NCBI GenBank assembly: GCA_918797485.1
Contig: CAKKNE010000002.1
Coordinates: 958,501 to 1,022,500, forward strand
Length of the DNA: 64,000 bases
Origin: Pelagomonas calceolata
Lineage: Eukaryota; Sar; Pelagophyceae; Pelagomonadales; Pelagomonadaceae
Direction of reading: 5' to 3'
Under the pieces are notes generated by a model, which made no database searches, had not been told where the DNA came from, and saw only the letters and a list, made by a program, of their open reading frames with translations. The translations under genes were made by a program, and so were the position numbers. Positions 1-9,730 of the stretch are shown one piece after another; the first letter of the stretch is position 1, and the number at the start of each line of letters is the position of its first letter.

Positions 1-2470
1 TTGCGTCGGAGCCGCAGTCCTCGTCCTCGTCGTGGTCGCACACCTCCGGCGGCGGGAAGCCCTTGACAGCCACCGGCCCAAAGACGTCGCACTGCCACTC
101 ACCCCCGACCGACGCGCAATTTTCTTTTTCCCCACATTCGCACCAGTGGTGAGGGCTGCCATAATAGTGACATCCCGCCGCGGCGCACTCGCTCTCGGAC
201 ACGGCTCCGGGGTCGAACCCGTCGTCGGTCTCGCCGCACCAGCAGTCGTCCTCCGCGTCGAACTCGCTGATGCAGTCGCAGCAATCGAAGCAGAAGCACT
301 CCGTTTCGCTTGGCATCCACGTCATGGCTTCGTATCCCGCCTCGTCGCAGGCGTCGATGCACTCCTCGCGCGAGGCCATCTCCCCGTTCCACTTGTCATC
401 GCAGCCCCCGCTGCACCAGCCAGCTGGGCCGTCGGTCCAATCGTCCTCGTCGCCGTCCTCGTCGCCGCCCTCGTCCTCGTCGCCGTCGTCGTCCACCTCG
501 AACTCGCATCCTGGCGGCTTGAACGAGATGGCGTCGTACGTGCCGTGGCCCTGAAAAGTCCGCAAGCCGATACCGCCGCTACTATAACTAGAGTCGCTGA
601 AGCTGCCGATCTCGGCACCGTCAAGGAAGACAGTGAAGTCTGATCCGTCCATGTTAATACCGAGGTCATAAAACTGTCCGTGTGTGATCGTGGTATAGTA
701 TGTGAAGAGGGATAACCAGGCATTGTTCATACGCCCACATGAAACCCAAGAATGCCGTACTATGCCGCAGTAGTACATCTGCCCACCGTTATTCAAGTAA
801 TCGGCGGCAGACGGCATGTCGGTGATGCGAAAGAGAAGACCAGTTTGAGCACCATCAGATAAACTGACCGATGCCTCAAGGTAGCCATCGGCGTAGTCGG
901 CGTCCCTGTACAGTACATTACCTTCGCCAGAGTTGCCAACATTGTTGTCGACCGTGCCGCCCGACCACGACCAGTCGCCATCCACGGAGACCCAGTTGCT
1001 GTCGATGCTACTGAAGTCGTCGGAGAAGCAAGTCCCCGCGGTCGCCGAGCCGCATGACACTGTCACCGTGCCGTCATTGTCGCACCAGTAGAAGTCTTGA
1101 CCGTCGCCGCGCGGGGTCTTCGAGCAACCATCGGCGGGATCGCCGGTATCGTGGCCGCAGTAGAGATCTGCGTCGTGGAAGACCCCGTCGGGGGAATCGC
1201 CGTGCGCCTGGCCGTAAAATCGGACTTGATTGTTGCCTCCGACCCAAGGATCCGCTGCGGAAAGATCAGGTGCGGTGGCCGTCAGGAACCACCCGTGCGC
1301 ACGCGTCGAATAGTACAAGTATTTCACCATAACGCTGACATCGTCGTTCTCGTACCAAGATCGGCCGTCGCTCGTTGTGCCGGACCAGATCCACTTATTA
1401 TTGGAGCTGTCGATGTGCGTGTAGTCCATGTCCGTGTCCGTGTGCTCGTCAGGGCAGGCGATGCCGCTGATCGTGCACGCCCCGCGCTCGGCCGAAGAAC
1501 CGCCGCTACCATCGGTACGGCAGAGGGGCTTCGGGGCCCAGTAGTCGTCGGGCGCGTCGTACCACATGCCCGACGCGTCGACGCCGTCTGTGCCGCAGCA
1601 GTTCATCATGGCGTTCCTCTCGTCTCTGCCATTGTGATTCTGCGGCTCGCTCGACAGCCAGTTCGTGTAACTGGCTGTCGATCCATCCATCCACCGCCAC
1701 GTCTGGCTCTCCTTGGGCGTCGACGCGCTGCCGCCGACTTCTTCGAGGCCGATCCAGCACGACGAGCCGCCGCACGCTTGGCGCGCCAGCTCGTTCTCGG
1801 TCGCGCTATAGATGGTGGCGATCGATGCGCCTATGCTTGAGCAGTAGGCCGTCGCGTCGTAGTAATTGCCCCCCGAGGGCCCAGCGACGAAGAGATCCTC
1901 GGAGGAGCCCCCGCTCGTGCAGGTGCAAAACGTGTGACCGAGGCTGTGCCCGCTGCGCAGCTGTATCGCCGCATAGTCGTCGTCGCACGAGTACGACTGC
2001 ACGAACGCCGCGCCGCACAGGTTGTCAGAGTACTCCTCTGCGCGCACGCAGTCTTGACCGAAAGTCGCGCACATGTCCCGACAGCTCCCTGCATTGAAGT
2101 AATCGTACCCATTCCACTCTGGGTCTATAACATTGAACATGCACTCGCCATCCGGGGCGCCGCATTCGTAACCTCTGAACGGGCAGCCCTCTACCGTGCA
2201 GTGGTCGTCTCCGCACGTACCGCAGGGAGAGAATGTCGTCGCGCAGCTTCCCTCGAACATCATGTCGTCGCTTGAACCGCCCTCGTCCTCGTCCTCGTCG
2301 CCGTCCTCGTCGGCGAGGAGCCGCGACGCTTTGGCCGCCCTCTCCGCGCTGCGCTTGACGGCGGGACGGTGCTCCTCTCTCGTGACCGGGGCGAGGGCGT
2401 GGAGGTCCGCTACCGCGCGCGCCGCCGCCGCGGCGAACAGGAGGAAGCGAATCATAGTAATGCTGCCCAT
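1..2470 (-). CDS. Secreted C-type lectin / LamG-like cysteine-rich protein (3' end beyond window)
   Basis: The minus-strand frame is open from ATG 2470 (or ATG 2455) to base 1 with no stop, so at least 823 residues are coded and the C-terminus is missing. Residues about 6-22 form a hydrophobic signal peptide (MIRFLLFAAAAARAVA). After an acidic low-complexity stretch comes a Cys-rich segment, then a C-type lectin-like domain at about 195-325 with WIGLEE, NWLSSEPQN and the late Cys residues. A concanavalin/LamG-like beta domain follows at about 480-655. An Asp/Glu run and another Cys-rich segment reach the window edge. Such proteins bind glycans at the cell surface or in the endomembrane lumen. 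Domain calls are from visible motifs; the ligand is unknown. An intron near the edge cannot be excluded. Confidence 0.75.
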   Translation of the reverse strand, partial: MGSITMIRFLLFAAAAARAVADLHALAPVTREEHRPAVKRSAERAAKASRLLADEDGDEDEDEGGSSDDMMFEGSCATTFSPCGTCGDDHCTVEGCPFRGYECGAPDGECMFNVIDPEWNGYDYFNAGSCRDMCATFGQDCVRAEEYSDNLCGAAFVQSYSCDDDYAAIQLRSGHSLGHTFCTCTSGGSSEDLFVAGPSGGNYYDATAYCSSIGASIATIYSATENELARQACGGSSCWIGLEEVGGSASTPKESQTWRWMDGSTASYTNWLSSEPQNHNGRDERNAMMNCCGTDGVDASGMWYDAPDDYWAPKPLCRTDGSGGSSAERGACTISGIACPDEHTDTDMDYTHIDSSNNKWIWSGTTSDGRSWYENDDVSVMVKYLYYSTRAHGWFLTATAPDLSAADPWVGGNNQVRFYGQAHGDSPDGVFHDADLYCGHDTGDPADGCSKTPRGDGQDFYWCDNDGTVTVSCGSATAGTCFSDDFSSIDSNWVSVDGDWSWSGGTVDNNVGNSGEGNVLYRDADYADGYLEASVSLSDGAQTGLLFRITDMPSAADYLNNGGQMYYCGIVRHSWVSCGRMNNAWLSLFTYYTTITHGQFYDLGINMDGSDFTVFLDGAEIGSFSDSSYSSGGIGLRTFQGHGTYDAISFKPPGCEFEVDDDGDEDEGGDEDGDEDDWTDGPAGWCSGGCDDKWNGEMASREECIDACDEAGYEAMTWMPSETECFCFDCCDCISEFDAEDDCWCGETDDGFDPGAVSESECAAAGCHYYGSPHHWCECGEKENCASVGGEWQCDVFGPVAVKGFPPPEVCDHDEDEDCGSDA

Positions 2471-2918
2471 GGTGGCGGCAAGTGATGCTGCCCCAGAGCG
2501 ACGGACGGACGGGACGCGCGACGAGCAACTGATGCTCCTGACGCGCTGCTTTCCTTAGGTTTGTCAACGCTGCCTACTCCTCAGCACGCCTTAATACCAG
2601 CTATTGTTCGGTTGCCTTGCCTGAGGAGATACGAAATACGAAATTAAATCAAACTTATAAGCATGCCCACATGCTGCCAAAGATCGGAGCCACGGAGTCC
2701 TCGTACGGATTGATAAGAAAAAAAAAAAAAAACCTGGCTAGAGGGGCTAGCTAGTGTACCTAGGTAGCTAACGAGCCAAAAGCCTAAGCCTTAGAAAGGC
2801 TGCCGGCAGGCATTTTGCGCGGCTCTGTCGAAGCTTCACGCGACAAGAGAATCTGCGCTGCACCCGTGCGACCTTGCAGCAGTGCGCATCCGAAGTCGCT
2901 CGAGTGCAAGGTGCAAAA
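2471..2918. other. Divergent intergenic region
   Basis: This 448-bp gap separates two divergently read genes and must hold both promoters. It contains a run of A at about 2720-2736 and a CTAG-rich stretch (GCTAGCTAGTGTACCTAGG) at about 2740-2770 that resembles the GCTAG element found elsewhere in the window. No coding potential is seen. Confidence 0.5.
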
Positions 2919-4496
2919 ATGGATGCCGTGCGCCGCGGCCTCGCGCGCGTGCACGCCCGGCTCGTGGACGGCGCCACGGCCCTGACCTGCATCAGCCACA
3001 AGGCTCCCGCCCGCCTGCTGCCGCTGCACACGCCCGCCGCGGCGCGGCGCGGCGCGGCGCGCTGCGTGCTGTCGAGCCTCGGCGGCGGGCTCCTCCAGGG
3101 CGATGCCATCGCCGTCGAGGCGCGCGTCGGCGCGGGCGCGACGCTGCAGCTGTCGACGCAGGCCTCGACGAAGGTCTATCGGGGCGCGCGCGGCGCCGCG
3201 CAGTCCCTGGACGCCGACGTAGACGCGGGCGGGTTGTTGGTCGTGACGCCGGACGCCGTGACGCCCTTCGCCGGGAGCCGTTACGAGCAAAAGCAGACCG
3301 TAACATTGGCGGCGGGCGGCTCGTGCGTCGTCGTGGACTGGCTCGGCGCCGGCCGGAGCGCGAACGGCGAGCGCTGGCGGAGTTTGGCGTGTACATCGCG
3401 GACGGCGTACGTCACCGCCTCGCGGACGTTGGTGGACGCCGTGGCGCTGCCCGGCGCCCACGCCATCGACGCGACGGACGCCTGGTACGACGCGGTGGTC
3501 TCCTGCGTCTTCGCGGGGCCGCGCGCGCAAGAAACGGGCGAAAAAGCTCTGGCCGTGGCGCGGCGCTTGGCTGCTATGCGGGGCGCGCGCGTCGCCGACG
3601 GTGCCCAGGCGGACGTGGGCCCCCTGGCGGGTGCGGTTTTGATGGGCGCGGGCCGCGTCGACGACGATCTCGTGGTCGCGCGCTTCTGCGCCGAGGCGCC
3701 CGAGGACGCCTACCGCATTTTGAAAGAGGCGCTCGCGCCCCTGGAAGGTGCGCTCGGCGAGGCGCCGTACGCCGAGCGGCTCCACGGCGTCGGCGGGTTC
3801 GGACGGAGGGCGCGCGTGCCGGCGGAAGACGCGGTCGTGGATGTGGCGGACGCGTCATCGACGCCTATGACGCCGGAGCACGTCCTCGCGCTGTCGCAGC
3901 TCGTCGACTCGGCGCTGCCGACGGGCGCCTTCGCCCACTCCGGTGGGCTCGAGGCGGCGGCGCAGCTCAACCTATTGAGGGCGGACGACGAGGCGAGTTT
4001 GGTAAGGTTCCTGGGCCAGCTGCGGGCGTCGCACTACTCGCTATATGTGCCCTTCTTCGACGCCGCGTACCGCGGCGAGGATCTTGCGGCCCTCGACGCG
4101 GCGCTCGACGCGCTCCTCGCGCCGGCGCCGCCCGCGCAACGGGCCTCGCTCGCACAGGGCGCCGGCCTGAGGCGTGTGGCGGGTGCCCTCGGCGGCGGCG
4201 TGCCGGAGGCCTGCGCCCACGGCGCCGTGGCTCTCGGCGCGCTGGCTCATTCGCTCAATCTGCCGCTGGCGGCCGCGCGCGACGCGTTCGCCTTCGCGGC
4301 GGTCCGCGACGCGTGCTCGGCGGCCGTGCGCCTCGGCCTCTGCCAGCCGACGCGCGCCGTCGCCGTGCAGCGCGAGGTCCTCGCGCGGCCCCGGCCCGGC
4401 GTGCCGGCGGTCGAGGACGCGGCGGCGGCGGCGCCGACCGTCGACGCGGCGCACTGCGCTCATGATTTGTTGGAGATGCGGCTTTTTCGGAGTTGA
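2919..4496 (+). CDS. UreD-UreF fusion urease accessory protein
   Basis: A 525-residue protein from ATG 2919 (the longer frame from 2874 lacks an ATG). Residues 1 to about 316 match UreD/UreH: the early GGGLLQGD core, the QLSTQASTKVYRG strand, the VTPDAVTPFAGSRYEQKQ segment and a following V(V)DW. Residues 317-525 match UreF: LSQLVDSALPTGAFAHSGGLEAA, then an all-helical domain ending in LLEMRLFRS. UreD and UreF normally are separate proteins that form a D2F2 complex, bind apo-urease and recruit UreG to deliver nickel and carbamylate the active-site lysine. Here they share one frame with no stop or intron signal between them. Both halves look complete, so this is a fusion and not two overlapping genes. 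The target urease is encoded 2.2 kb downstream on the other strand. UreG is not in the window. Confidence 0.85.
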   Translation: MDAVRRGLARVHARLVDGATALTCISHKAPARLLPLHTPAAARRGAARCVLSSLGGGLLQGDAIAVEARVGAGATLQLSTQASTKVYRGARGAAQSLDADVDAGGLLVVTPDAVTPFAGSRYEQKQTVTLAAGGSCVVVDWLGAGRSANGERWRSLACTSRTAYVTASRTLVDAVALPGAHAIDATDAWYDAVVSCVFAGPRAQETGEKALAVARRLAAMRGARVADGAQADVGPLAGAVLMGAGRVDDDLVVARFCAEAPEDAYRILKEALAPLEGALGEAPYAERLHGVGGFGRRARVPAEDAVVDVADASSTPMTPEHVLALSQLVDSALPTGAFAHSGGLEAAAQLNLLRADDEASLVRFLGQLRASHYSLYVPFFDAAYRGEDLAALDAALDALLAPAPPAQRASLAQGAGLRRVAGALGGGVPEACAHGAVALGALAHSLNLPLAAARDAFAFAAVRDACSAAVRLGLCQPTRAVAVQREVLARPRPGVPAVEDAAAAAPTVDAAHCAHDLLEMRLFRS

Positions 4497-4567
4497 TGCT
4501 CTTGTTTCTTCTTCGGCATTTTTAGGATGTTTTGTATAAGTTTTGTACATACTAAGGACCCATTTAG

Positions 4568-4612
4568 AGAGAGAGAGAGAGCCATTTTGAGAGAGAGAGA
4601 GAGAGAGCCACT
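4568..4612. repeat. (GA)n microsatellite, two blocks
   Basis: Two GA-dinucleotide tracts separated by CCATTTT lie in the 3' flank of the UreD-UreF gene. Confidence 0.9.
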
Positions 4613-4625
4613 CTTGAACATTTTT

Positions 4626-4648
4626 GCTAGCGGCCTGTAACACACTAG
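4626..4648 (-). promoter_or_regulatory. GCTAG/CTAGC element (copy 1)
   Basis: On the minus strand it reads CTAGTGTGTTACAGG followed by CCGCTAGC, one mismatch from the commonest form. It lies about 80-100 bp upstream of the glutaredoxin-like gene. It is the only clear copy whose orientation opposes the neighbouring gene; the element is nearly palindromic at its ends. Confidence 0.5.
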
Positions 4649-4724
4649 GGGCTGCCAGCTATGATGGCCTTTTGACCACCGCATTACTGCACAAACGTAT
4701 TTATCTCGATCGCAAAGCTCAGTT

Positions 4725-5359
4725 ATGAGTCGCATCACTATTCTGCTGGCCGCCATTGCACAATGCGCAGCATTGAACCCTGCCATCAAGCTGGCAGGCA
4801 AGGGCATGGCACTGCTCGGTCCCGTGTTCACGCTTGAAAACAAGCTGCAAGCGGCGGCACTGGGCCGCATTGGTGGCGTCGACAGCGAAGATGTCAAGCA
4901 GGAGATTGCCGACGACATCAAGGCGCCGTGCGTCATCTATACGTATGGTTTGTCGCCGTTCAGCACCGAGGCGGTCGCGCTGCTCGAGTCGAAGGGTGCG
5001 AAATTCGAGGTGAAGGAGTTGGGTTCGGGGCAGTGCACAAATCACGACAGCTTCCGACGCGAGGCCTACTCGACGGCGTGGTGGGGCGGTTCTCGACATT
5101 GGTTGATTTGCACACAGGACCGGAGTGGTTTCTCTTGGGACCCCAAGCATCCGTCAAGCGCGCCGAGCTCGAAGCGATGACCGGTCAGAGTTCCTTGCCC
5201 CACGTGTTTATCGGCGGCGAGCACGTGGGTGGTCTGGCGACGGGCCCCGGCATCGCGACCCTCGACGAGGACGGCGAGCTCGACGCTCTGCTCGCGAGCG
5301 CGGGCGCGACCCAGAGCGCGGCGACGAGCGGCGGCGGGAAGCTGTTCGGGATCTTCTAG
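4725..5359 (+). CDS. Glutaredoxin-like protein without CxxC (two exons)
   Basis: Exons 4725-5022 and 5118-5359 join across a 95-bp GT-AG intron (5023-5117, ending CACACAG) to give 179 residues. The junction restores the thioredoxin fold: VIYTYGLSPFSTEAVALL, then PEWFLLG, then the cis-Pro/glutathione face LPHVFIGGEHVGG. The N-terminus is hydrophobic (MSRITILLAAIAQCAAL) and may be a signal or organelle leader. Where monothiol or dithiol glutaredoxins have CGFS or CPYC, this protein has SPFS, coded TCG and AGC, so both catalytic cysteines are serine and selenocysteine recoding is excluded. Normal disulfide reduction or Fe-S binding by that motif is therefore unlikely. The glutathione-side residues are kept, so a binding, transferase-like or scaffolding role is possible. 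Confidence 0.75.
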
Positions 5360-5383
5360 ATTGTCTGTGTTTAAAAGTCACAA

Positions 5384-6304
5384 TTACAGGTAGGCCTGCA
5401 CGGCCCGCAGCGTCGCCCGCGTCTGGTAGACCGAGTCCGTCACGTGGAACGCGACGTCCCGCGTCTCGTCCACATAGTTTGGAATGCGCGGCCCCAGGGC
5501 CCGCCGGATCGGCATCTTGAGGCCGTGCGCCGCCGACGCCGTCATGGCCTCGGCCTTCCAGCGCGTCGGCGCGCGGAGCCGGACGAGCGCGAAGATCGAC
5601 GCCGTCGTGGGCGCGTGCGCCGCAAACCAGTCGCGCTTGATGTCGATCCAGGTCCAGTTCTGCAGCGTGCGGTCGAAGCCGTAGATTTCGTATAAAAACG
5701 ACGAGAAATTTGAATGAGGGTCGAAGCGCGACCACTGGACGACGTCCACCTCTTTATCGATCATGTGCCGCGCGTGCTCGGTCAATACTACCGAAGATGC
5801 CACGGGCGGCCAGAGGATGGCCGAGAAGTAGCGCTCGCCGATGGGACCGCGGTGCATGCGCTTCTTCGAGTCGCAGACGCAGTTTGGATCGTTGTCGGCG
5901 GCATTTATTCCCATGCGCCGGCAGCGCGCCTCGGACGGTCTTGAACCGACACAGTCGCGCCTGGAGCAGGACCAGCGGCAGCAGTCGCCTCCATCATAAA
6001 TGCAGGCCTCCGTGTTTAGTGCAGGATCGCAGCGGCCGTCTCCAATACGTATTGCATTTGAGGCACCGCAGGCCGCGGCAAAAACAAGTTCCGCGGGGTC
6101 GGCGCAGGTCGCGAAGGGCCCGTGCCCCGTGGACGTCGAAGCGCAGCAATCACCAAGGTCGAAGCCGCAGCCGTCATTGTTGAGCGCCGCGTCGCAGACG
6201 CCGTCTCCCAAACGGCCTTTTGCGGTGGTGTGCGCGGCGGGGCACGTCGGCGCCTTGCCGGCCGCGACGACCACCGTGGGCAGCAGCCACCATATGAGTG
6301 TCAT
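5384..6304 (-). CDS. Secreted LNR (Notch-like repeat) protein
   Basis: A 306-residue protein from ATG 6304 with an N-terminal signal peptide (MTLIWWLLPTVVVAAG). It carries two LNR modules, at about 22-55 (GDGVCDAALNNDGCGFDLGDCC) and 80-110 (IGDGRCDPALNTEACIYDGGDCC), followed by a third Cys-rich patch. LNR modules are calcium-binding, disulfide-bonded units. In stramenopiles and animals they also occur in stealth-type glycosyltransferases and secreted proteases. The C-terminal 180 residues (WSRFDPHSNFSSFLYEIYGF onward) match nothing I can name. One copy of the 55-bp repeat lies about 180 bp upstream. Confidence 0.7.
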   Translation of the reverse strand: MTLIWWLLPTVVVAAGKAPTCPAAHTTAKGRLGDGVCDAALNNDGCGFDLGDCCASTSTGHGPFATCADPAELVFAAACGASNAIRIGDGRCDPALNTEACIYDGGDCCRWSCSRRDCVGSRPSEARCRRMGINAADNDPNCVCDSKKRMHRGPIGERYFSAILWPPVASSVVLTEHARHMIDKEVDVVQWSRFDPHSNFSSFLYEIYGFDRTLQNWTWIDIKRDWFAAHAPTTASIFALVRLRAPTRWKAEAMTASAAHGLKMPIRRALGPRIPNYVDETRDVAFHVTDSVYQTRATLRAVQAYL

Positions 6305-6447
6305 GCCTTTGGCGGCGCGGGGTCCATGGGCAGCCCCAGCGGCGTCCGGCGGCCCAAATTGTGCTCACGAGTCTCGGTTATCAATGCGTTCACCATGCGT
6401 TCTCAGCATCATGATCACGCAAATTGCAGCTAGCTAGAGACACTAGG

Positions 6448-6479
6448 AACCCGCGACGTAACTCTAGCCTGAGCCTGAG
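6448..6479. repeat. Partial copy of the 55-bp dispersed repeat
   Basis: It holds only the 3' half: CCGCGACGTAACT, then a two-base insertion, then AGCCTGAGCCTGAG. The full copy begins six bases later. Confidence 0.7.
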
Positions 6480-6485
6480 CAATGC

Positions 6486-6540
6486 GGGGGGAGCGGGAGG
6501 GGTACGGGGGACCCCGCGACGTAACTAGCCTGAGCCTGAG
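6486..6540 (+). repeat. 55-bp dispersed GC-rich repeat, copy A
   Basis: It runs GGGGGAGCGGGAGGGGTACG ... CCCCGCGACGTAACTAGCC ... TGAGCCTGAG. Near-identical copies are at 12956-13010 and 42164-42216. It lies between the 3' end of the urease gene and the start of the LNR gene, about 182 bp upstream of the latter's ATG. A degenerate GCTAG/CTAGG element (6429-6447) lies on its gene-proximal side, as also near copy B. Confidence 0.8.
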
Positions 6541-6700
6541 TCCTAGGTTTCTGGTACAGCGGGGATTTGAGCGGCGACCGAGCAGCGCGCGGGTGCCTAG
6601 TGGCTCGCAGGTAGAAGTTCCCACGCCGTCGACAGCGGCGTTCCAAGGTACGAGTTGATGGTGTGATTAGGCAGGATTATCTATGTGCAAAACGCCCTCC

Positions 6701-9268
6701 CTAGAAGAGGAAGTAGCTCCGCGCGAGCGGCACCTCGGACGCCGGGTCGCACGTCAGCACCTCGCCGTCGGCCTTCACTTCAAAAGTCTCGGCGTCGACC
6801 GTGATTTCAGGACAGGCGTCGTTCAAAACCATGTCCCGCTTCGCGACGCTCCTCGTACCGGAGACCGGCGCCGTCGTCTTCGCCAAGCCGTACTTCGACC
6901 CGACACCCAGGTCGTGCGCTGACTTGGACACGAAGGCCAGCGACGTGTCGCCCACCGCACCCCCAAGGGCCCCGAACATGGGCCGCATCTTCACGGGCTG
7001 GGGAGTTGGTATCGACGCATTGGGGTCGCCCATCTGCGCGTAGGCGATGCTCCCTCCTTTAATAACCATCTCCGGCTTCGCGCCGAAGTTGCACGGCTTC
7101 CACAGGACCAGATCGGCGAGCTTGCCGACCTCGATCGACCCAATATGGTCGGCCATGCCGTGGGCCAGCGCCGGATTGATCGTATACTTCGCCACATACC
7201 TCTTAATGCGGTGGTTGTCCGCGCCCGTATCCTTGTCTTGAGGTAAGTCCCCGCGTTGGTCCTTCATCTTGTTCGCGGTCTGCCACGTCCGCGTGACGAC
7301 CTCGCCGATGCGGCCCATGGCTTGACTGTCGGACGAGATGATCGATATGGCCCCGAGGTCGTGTAAAATGTCTTCCGCGGCGATGGTCTCGCCCCTAATA
7401 CGACTCTCGGCGAAGGCCACGTCCTCCGGGATATTGCTATCTAGATGGTGGCAGACCATCAACATATCCAGGTGTTCATCGATGGTGTTGACCGTAAACG
7501 GCCGCGTCGGGTTCGTCGAGGACGGTAGGACGTTCGGCTCGCCGCAGACCTTGATGATGTCCGGGGCGTGGCCGCCGCCCGCCCCTTCGCTATGATACGT
7601 ATGAATAGTGCGCCCTTTGATCGCAGCTAACGAATCATCTACAAATCCACTCTCATTGAGAGTGTCGGTATGTATCGTGACCGCCACATCATGTTCGTCC
7701 GCGAACGACAAACACGCATCGATCGCGGCCGGCGTCGTGCCCCAGTCCTCGTGGAGCTTGAAACCGGCCGCGCCCGCGTCCAGGACCTCCTTGAGACCCC
7801 CCGGATCGCTCGCGTTGCCTTTCCCGGAAAAGCCGAAGTTCATCGGAAACGCATCCGTCGCCTTCAGCATCATTTCGACCTCGGAAGGGGCTGGAGTACA
7901 AGTAGTAGCACAGGTGCCGGAGGCCGGCCCCGTGCCGCCGCCGTACATGGTGGTCAATCCCGAAGCGATGGCGTCCTCGCACTGCTGCGGGCAGATGAAG
8001 TGGATGTGCGTATCTACACCTCCTGCTGTTAGGATTAATTTCTCGCCCGCGATCGCTTCCGTAGTAACCCCAACGGTCATGCCCGGCGTCACATTGGCCA
8101 TGGTGTCCGGGTTTCCTGCTTTTCCTATGCCTACTATCCTGTTCCCCTTCAAACCGACGTCGGCCTTGACTATGCCTTGGACAGCATCGACAATCAAGGC
8201 GTTCGTGATCACCGTGTCCAAGGCTTCGTCCGCAGAACACCCGGTCTGCTGGCCCATGCCCTCGCGCAGCGTCTTGCCGCCGCCAAATTTGCACTCATCA
8301 CCATACGACGTGTAATCCTTTTCTACTTTGAGTTTTAACGACGTGTCTCCTAGCGTGACCACATCGCCCGTCGTCGGACCGAACAACTCCGCGTAGTGGG
8401 CCCGCGGGATCTGCAAAGCTACTCCGGGCCTCGACTCTTCGTCCTGGTGGCCGAAGCCTCTATCCACGACTCTTTGGAGCGTCTCCGCCTTCCGTGCTTC
8501 GGACGCTTCTCCATTCGTCAACAAATTGCCGCTCTTCACGATCCTGTGGCCGGCGATATCTACTAAAGTAACAACTTTGGACTCTCCTGGTTCGAACCTC
8601 ACGGAAGAACCCGAGGGGACATTTAAACGACGTCCGTAGGCCAGCCCGCGATCAAAGACCAACGCGGCGTTCGTCTCGAGGAAGTGGTAGTGGCTGCCCA
8701 CTTGTATCGGTCGGTCCCCAGTATTAGTGACACTACATTCGACCAATGACCGGCCCGCGTTCAGCTCGATGGTGCCGTCTTCCGTCGCAACGGCTCCCGG
8801 GATCATGGATGAGGCATTGCCAAATACACTGAGAGGAGGCGCCGGTAGAAAGGAGCCGTGCAAGGCTAGTTCCAAATCGCCGTCCTCAGAGGCGATGGGC
8901 CGGTGCACGGTCAACAGTTTGGTCCCATCCGGGAAGGTGCCCTCGACCTGGACCTCCTGGACGACCTCGGGCACGCCGGGTAACGTTTGCCGCCGCCCCA
9001 GTAACTGTTGTCCTGTTTGCATAAGTTCCGCGACGCCGACGCCGTCTCTTATTTTTTCAAGCATCACCGTGGAGATCAGACCCACGGCTTCGGGCTGGTT
9101 CAATCTTAAACCGCGTGCGAGGCGCTTCTGGGCTAAGGCGCCTACTTGGTGTAATTGGAGATGATCGGCTTCGCGCGGCGTGAGATGTAACTGGCGCGCT
9201 TGCGTTATACCGGGGGCCTGGCGTCGTAGGATGGTTTTTGCTTGTTGGTGGGTTCGTGCGAGGGCCAT
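6701..9268 (-). CDS. Urease, single-chain (gamma-beta-alpha)
   Basis: From ATG 9268 the protein is 855 residues, close to plant and fungal ureases (about 840). The frame stays open to 9466 but has no ATG there. Order: gamma-like about 27-125 ([20 protein letters not shown]), beta-like about 145-275 ([28 protein letters not shown]), alpha from about 285 ([11 protein letters not shown]). Nickel ligands and catalytic residues are visible: HIH in GGVDTHIHF, the carbamylated lysine in GFKLHEDWG, the HTDTLNE histidine, the mobile-flap histidines in MVCHHLDSN and the aspartate in SSDSQAMGR. It hydrolyses urea to ammonia and carbamate, normally in the cytosol, as a nitrogen source. Nothing essential is missing. 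The UreD-UreF fusion nearby is its likely maturation factor. Confidence 0.97.
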   Translation of the reverse strand: MALARTHQQAKTILRRQAPGITQARQLHLTPREADHLQLHQVGALAQKRLARGLRLNQPEAVGLISTVMLEKIRDGVGVAELMQTGQQLLGRRQTLPGVPEVVQEVQVEGTFPDGTKLLTVHRPIASEDGDLELALHGSFLPAPPLSVFGNASSMIPGAVATEDGTIELNAGRSLVECSVTNTGDRPIQVGSHYHFLETNAALVFDRGLAYGRRLNVPSGSSVRFEPGESKVVTLVDIAGHRIVKSGNLLTNGEASEARKAETLQRVVDRGFGHQDEESRPGVALQIPRAHYAELFGPTTGDVVTLGDTSLKLKVEKDYTSYGDECKFGGGKTLREGMGQQTGCSADEALDTVITNALIVDAVQGIVKADVGLKGNRIVGIGKAGNPDTMANVTPGMTVGVTTEAIAGEKLILTAGGVDTHIHFICPQQCEDAIASGLTTMYGGGTGPASGTCATTCTPAPSEVEMMLKATDAFPMNFGFSGKGNASDPGGLKEVLDAGAAGFKLHEDWGTTPAAIDACLSFADEHDVAVTIHTDTLNESGFVDDSLAAIKGRTIHTYHSEGAGGGHAPDIIKVCGEPNVLPSSTNPTRPFTVNTIDEHLDMLMVCHHLDSNIPEDVAFAESRIRGETIAAEDILHDLGAISIISSDSQAMGRIGEVVTRTWQTANKMKDQRGDLPQDKDTGADNHRIKRYVAKYTINPALAHGMADHIGSIEVGKLADLVLWKPCNFGAKPEMVIKGGSIAYAQMGDPNASIPTPQPVKMRPMFGALGGAVGDTSLAFVSKSAHDLGVGSKYGLAKTTAPVSGTRSVAKRDMVLNDACPEITVDAETFEVKADGEVLTCDPASEVPLARSYFLF

Positions 9269-9730
9269 GGCTGCTTGCCTCGCCTCGTCGCGCGGATGGC
9301 AGCCCTGGCGCACTCTGGGTGCAAAGCTGCCGGTGCGAAGCGTCGGGCGGCGAGGTTGCGTGTCCGAGGCGTCGGACGGCGAGTGGCTTGACTGCTGAAC
9401 TTCTCTCGCAAGCAGCGGTGCGCTGTCGGCGGCGGGACCCAGCCCTTTTGCCGCGGTGCCAATCACTGAAGCCAGAGAGCCAAGCCCCAGACGCGCGCTA
9501 GGCGTCGCGACTGCCGCTCTCGTTGCCGTGGGACGTTCGTTGGGCTACGAGAAGCGCGACACGACCGCTTTTACTGATCTCGCGCCGGCAGCAAGCACCG
9601 CTTCGCACCAGAAACAGCTGATAGCGCTCCCAGCCCGCCGTGCGCGCAAGAGCAACTTCTGACAGCGTTCCCAGCTTAACGCCCGTCGCCGCGCGCCCGC
9701 AGCGAGAGCACCGAACGTAACGACGCCACG

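Noticed and set aside
2882-4465. A 527-codon plus-strand frame overlapping the UreD-UreF gene
   Set aside because: It is Arg/Gly-rich and featureless, a GC-rich shadow of the real frame.
9269-9466. N-terminal extension of the urease frame by 66 codons
   Set aside because: No ATG occurs there, and the protein from ATG 9268 already has the normal urease length.
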